Below are positions 61,701-64,000 of a DNA stretch of 64,000 nucleotides, one piece after another (within the stretch, counting starts at the first letter, position 1; every line of letters starts with the position of its first letter). The notes beneath the pieces are model-generated. The model was not told the DNA's origin. It saw nothing but the letters and a program-made list of their open reading frames with translations, and searched no databases. The stretch is from an uncultured Verrucomicrobia subdivision 3 bacterium (GTDB lineage Bacteria > Verrucomicrobiota > Verrucomicrobiia > Limisphaerales > DASXHY01). The DNA is taken from NCBI GenBank assembly GCA_937890005.1, contig CALBZA010000004.1:1-64000 (forward strand). Reading direction: 5' to 3'. The position numbers and the translations under genes were made by a program.

Positions 61701-64000
61701 ACCGTAGGTTTCATTGCGTGCAGGTCCGAGGCCGGTGACAGTGCGCGTCAGCATCTTGCCGATCGGGCTGTAGGTCATCTGCATTGTGATGCCGCGCGGC
61801 AGTTCCGATTTCTCCGCCAGCGAAAGTGCGTTGAAGTCGCTGCACGTGATCGTCTGGTTGTTCGGCAAGCGCGTTTCAAGCAGGCGCCCATCCGGCGAGT
61901 AGGTGTAACTCATTCCGTTGAAAACGGTGTCCTTCACCGACGCCAGCATTCCGTTCGTCGTGATGATGAAACGCTTCACGGCGTTGTTCGGGCTCGTTTC
62001 GGTCAGCACTTCACCAAGACGCGAAAGCGTGCGCAGCGTGGTGTTGTTCTCGCGGTCGGTGACACTGAGATTCGCGCCATCGAGACGGACGCCAAAAGAG
62101 GTCACGTTGCCGAGATTGTCGAACTGCCGGACGACGTGATCGCGTTCGTTGCGCTCCCAGCGCGTCACATACGTCACACCGGCCTCCTCGGTTTCCTCAC
62201 GCTCCGGATTGTCGTTCGCGTCGTAGAAGTAACGGTTCGTGTGCGTGCCGGTGATCACAACCTCCGGACGGCCGACGGCGTCGTAAAGCGTCGTCACTTT
62301 CGCGCCCAGCGGATCGGTCACTGTCACTGATCGTTGCGCGGAATTGTATTCGTACTTCACTTCCGAGACGCCGTCGTCGCGATGATGTTTCATCGTCAGC
62401 GGACGATTCAGTTCGTCGTAGGTGGTCTCGCTGCGTGACAGCAGGCGGTCCTGGGCGTCGCGAATCTGCGTCTCGAGAATGTTGCCGTTGTTGTCGTAGG
62501 TCACCTCAGTGACGGTTCCGACCGGCGTGATGGTTTTGATCAAACGATCGTGCCCGTCGTATTCGTAGGTTTCAGTGGCATTGCCGATCGTCTTGGAAAT
62601 GCGGTTTCCGTTCAGGTCGTATGTGTAGGTTTCGAGATACGAACCGACAATCTCGTAGCTCGCCACATTGCCCATGTGATCGTAGGCGATACGATGAATG
62701 TCACCGCTCGGCAGAATGGTTTCCTTCGTGCGATTGAATGCGTCGGGAACGATCGTCGTGACTTTGTCGGCAATGCCGCCGTCGATCTCCAGATCCTTCA
62801 CGATGTGATTCGTCATGAAGCCGAGCTGATTGTAGCCGCGGCGTTCGACGAGCTTCAGATTCGTGTCCACCGTCGTGGAGGTTTCAATCTCGTTGCCGTT
62901 GCGATCGTAGGTGTGTTCCGTGGTGACACCCGCGCGCGTGACACGCACCAGCCGGTTCTGTTCGTCGTAAACGAGATTCATCGAAACGCCCTTCGGATCG
63001 ATGATCGATGACGGCAGGCCGCGTTTGGTCTGGTCGCTGGTCGATCCACCGATCGGCGTGTAGATGTTGCGCGACGTCAGTTGAAGCCCGCCTGAACCGG
63101 CTGTGAACGTCTCGACAAAACCATCCTCGGTGTAGGTCCAGCTCTGTTCGGTGCCGTCGATGCCAATGTATTTCGTTTGAAGTCCGAACTCATTGCCTTC
63201 GAACCTCTCGACGTGTTCGCCGATCCGGATTTCCTCCACGTCGCGATGATCGGCGCGGAGCTTGATGGTTGCTTCGACGTCGTTGAAGTCCTTCTTGATG
63301 CCGGCCGCGAGGTTGTACCACGGATCGTACTGCGTGTTCGCAACGAGCGTCGGTCCGCCGCGCGGGCCCGGGCTCTTGATCACCATGGTCAGGTTTCCTC
63401 GCGAGCGAAGGCTTGGGTTGTTGGTGTCGTAGATGTAAAGGACGCTGTTGCCTTCCGGATAACTGACCGAACGCAGCAGGCCGTTGGGATAATAGGTCGA
63501 TGTGTTCACGCGCGGCGCGCCGTTCGTGCCGGTGAACATCGTTTCAATCGGACGGCCGAACTTGTCGAACACGTGCTTGATCTTCGCCTGGTCCTGCGAC
63601 TCGATTTCAACCGACGCATTTCCCTGTGCCATCGCAGCCGCGGTGTTCTCGTGCGACATGTTGATGCTCAATTCACGATTCGCGACTTTTACGCGGTCCA
63701 CAGTATCGCGCCCCGCAGAGCCGAGTTCAGTGGCGTTGACCACTGGCGTGCCGGCGTCATCGGCTCCGATCACACCGATCAACGACTGCGCACTCGCGCC
63801 CGGGCGATCGGTTCCGCTGTAGATGAAGCGCGTGATGGCGCGGCCGGTGAAGCCACCTTCCGCCGCCACTTCAACCTTCGGTCCTTCGCGGCGTTCGAGC
63901 AGGCCATGTTCGTTGTAGAAGAAGAGCAGGTCGCGCTTCGAGTAGTCGGCGAGGCGATGAATTTTCCCCAGCTCCACGGCGCGGTTGGCTATCTGATCGA
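58788..64000 (-). CDS. RHS/YD-repeat protein, 5' end outside window
   Basis: The visible part is about 1,736 codons and the frame stays open to the window edge, so the true start lies beyond 64000; an apparent GTG at 63977 is not the start. YD repeats (YDRNGNE, YNQLGFM, YDHMGNV, YDLNGNRIS) fill about 64000-60420. A β-domain of about 120 residues is inserted at about 60060-60410. The RHS core box lies at 59815-60000, with HGQVFDFDSGLLYCRARYYDP and FLQRDPAG, NNPINYRDPTG. A unique C-terminal region (58788-59815, ~340 residues) follows, with a glycine- and alanine-rich hydrophobic part and then a histidine-rich part (HGMHHHYPDLY near 59040-59103). RHS shells usually enclose such C-terminal effectors. 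The stop overlaps the giant gene's start. No immunity gene is seen. Confidence 0.92.
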   Translation of the reverse strand, partial: DQIANRAVELGKIHRLADYSKRDLLFFYNEHGLLERREGPKVEVAAEGGFTGRAITRFIYSGTDRPGASAQSLIGVIGADDAGTPVVNATELGSAGRDTVDRVKVANRELSINMSHENTAAAMAQGNASVEIESQDQAKIKHVFDKFGRPIETMFTGTNGAPRVNTSTYYPNGLLRSVSYPEGNSVLYIYDTNNPSLRSRGNLTMVIKSPGPRGGPTLVANTQYDPWYNLAAGIKKDFNDVEATIKLRADHRDVEEIRIGEHVERFEGNEFGLQTKYIGIDGTEQSWTYTEDGFVETFTAGSGGLQLTSRNIYTPIGGSTSDQTKRGLPSSIIDPKGVSMNLVYDEQNRLVRVTRAGVTTEHTYDRNGNEIETSTTVDTNLKLVERRGYNQLGFMTNHIVKDLEIDGGIADKVTTIVPDAFNRTKETILPSGDIHRIAYDHMGNVASYEIVGSYLETYTYDLNGNRISKTIGNATETYEYDGHDRLIKTITPVGTVTEVTYDNNGNILETQIRDAQDRLLSRSETTYDELNRPLTMKHHRDDGVSEVKYEYNSAQRSVTVTDPLGAKVTTLYDAVGRPEVVITGTHTNRYFYDANDNPEREETEEAGVTYVTRWERNERDHVVRQFDNLGNVTSFGVRLDGANLSVTDRENNTTLRTLSRLGEVLTETSPNNAVKRFIITTNGMLASVKDTVFNGMSYTYSPDGRLLETRLPNNQTITCSDFNALSLAEKSELPRGITMQMTYSPIGKMLTRTVTGLGPARNETYGYDGMQRLISLTDPSGSMEVDYDLAGFLKETRRTYQLTDAPAGLSSIAFAIKQTLDAAGNIATQTYPNDATTVTHRRDVNGRLIGLDPAPGETAVKETKYAGPVRVVERVFGNDRIRVENSYDGLRRVKARKYTRLSDGQALADVRYEFDKNGAQVARQFVHRGGRSDFFGYDGSYRLVRVDQDVRPRLDGALEPIRTIPNFAKPAQVSGLWSAGRFAREVAYTTTDVIESITVFNPDQFQIAPMGTNYDSSDVFRHVPQIDGFVRERDVVGNVTKTRLAVRLPGQTVPQLVEATLTYNDLGQCTKIARVDGVEILNDYDMAGLRIRRRVVGNPALCVPSDIAYIYDGAKLIEERDLNDGRRVIARYFYGDNGDELVAADLATGGSTNLTRHYLLTDVMRSVIAVTDANGTVLERVNYDAWGQPFVQLPDNQRPAVSRVINQTNSLLVVFTESVLPAFESAPVGSNLVTTLRSVNNAFGLERNGSTVSVTVAFEENAPGYPFGSVFRLTPAQALSGNVTLTVNGGAFQDDWNNTNATEVITLNLAGGPQLFTGGAPGSTASGEVSRSLSTFLFHGQVFDFDSGLLYCRARYYDPTTATFLQRDPAGMEDSVNQYAAFANNPINYRDPTGMFAWDPDSWGRELTQIGSQASIREDGLSGYMVGQMINFAGAVLQLGTGFAEGWDLLHSDAQGTFGLLDRYRGAQLVAADVGVAFGAGAAQFSVFKGIGGRVRGYVNSRKQWREFAHNNGLTQMESDAMSLAAREMAEIYNARTVEGGIRRFKKPVQRRQNAERLMANKPGHVLEKTGSDGWVYKDGKFYNSDADFAYLEIDGRPATMAQEEHFGLLVKKHYDELYRKAGYKGTPSSPLQHGMHHHYPDLYNQVVNTHLVDTKKLTAVGHPGDIFSFKLENGRMSGFHKSRWEMHNMLLETEKRFMSRTGNRLPAEWTQMSLHPTIGSIKDAARAGKVFTPKQ

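Noticed and set aside
63977..63979. GTG at 63977 as the start of the RHS gene
   Set aside because: The frame stays open to the edge of the window and the protein begins in the middle of YD-like sequence, so the gene continues outside.

Overview
The window looks like part of a Verrucomicrobiota chromosome, most like the Pedosphaera/Limisphaerales group, with fairly high GC. The evidence is the combination of DUF1080 and ThuA secreted sugar enzymes, three PEP-CTERM proteins, a prepilin-like protein of the type that group carries in many copies, and intergenic repeats built of short tandem units. This is inference from gene content. I saw no rRNA, tRNA, CRISPR array, insertion sequence or phage gene.

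Layout. 1-2.6 kb: a membrane-anchored protein of unknown function, translationally coupled to a small 12-cysteine secreted protein, then an apparent remnant of the carB 3' end. 2.6-8.6 kb: a sugar catabolism cluster (TIM-barrel isomerase, Gfo/Idh/MocA oxidoreductase, DUF1080 hydrolase, ThuA protein) with a divergent MFS transporter; it fits 3-keto-glycoside breakdown. 8.7-11.9 kb: argS, a PtsN-type EIIA protein and a membrane zinc protease. 12-29.8 kb: an exopolysaccharide region with four glycosyltransferases, Gmd and a second dehydratase-like SDR, three methyltransferase-like proteins, a flippase, a YfhO-type membrane protein, two PEP-CTERM proteins (one LecA-like, one P-domain-like) and a LamG protein. 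29.9-34.8 kb: small unknown proteins, a pseudopilin, Tex and a sulfotransferase. 35-43.1 kb: an outer-membrane porin divergent from a complete urea ABC transporter (urtABCDE), whose spacers hold a hairpin and heptamer repeats. 43.3-44.2 kb: a third PEP-CTERM protein. 44.5-64 kb: a two-gene giant operon on the minus strand, made of an RHS/YD-repeat protein that runs off the window and, coupled to it by an ATGA overlap, a ~4,756-residue surface protein.

The giant protein carries about 13 carboxypeptidase-regulatory-like domains, SbsA-type Ig domains, a thrombospondin-3-like calcium segment and a six-fold repeat of about 217-240 residues. The RHS partner has a β-domain inserted just before its core box and a C-terminal region of about 340 residues that I cannot assign. 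This pair is the best candidate for an undescribed system here. The exosortase needed by the PEP-CTERM proteins, urease and most PTS components are not in the window.
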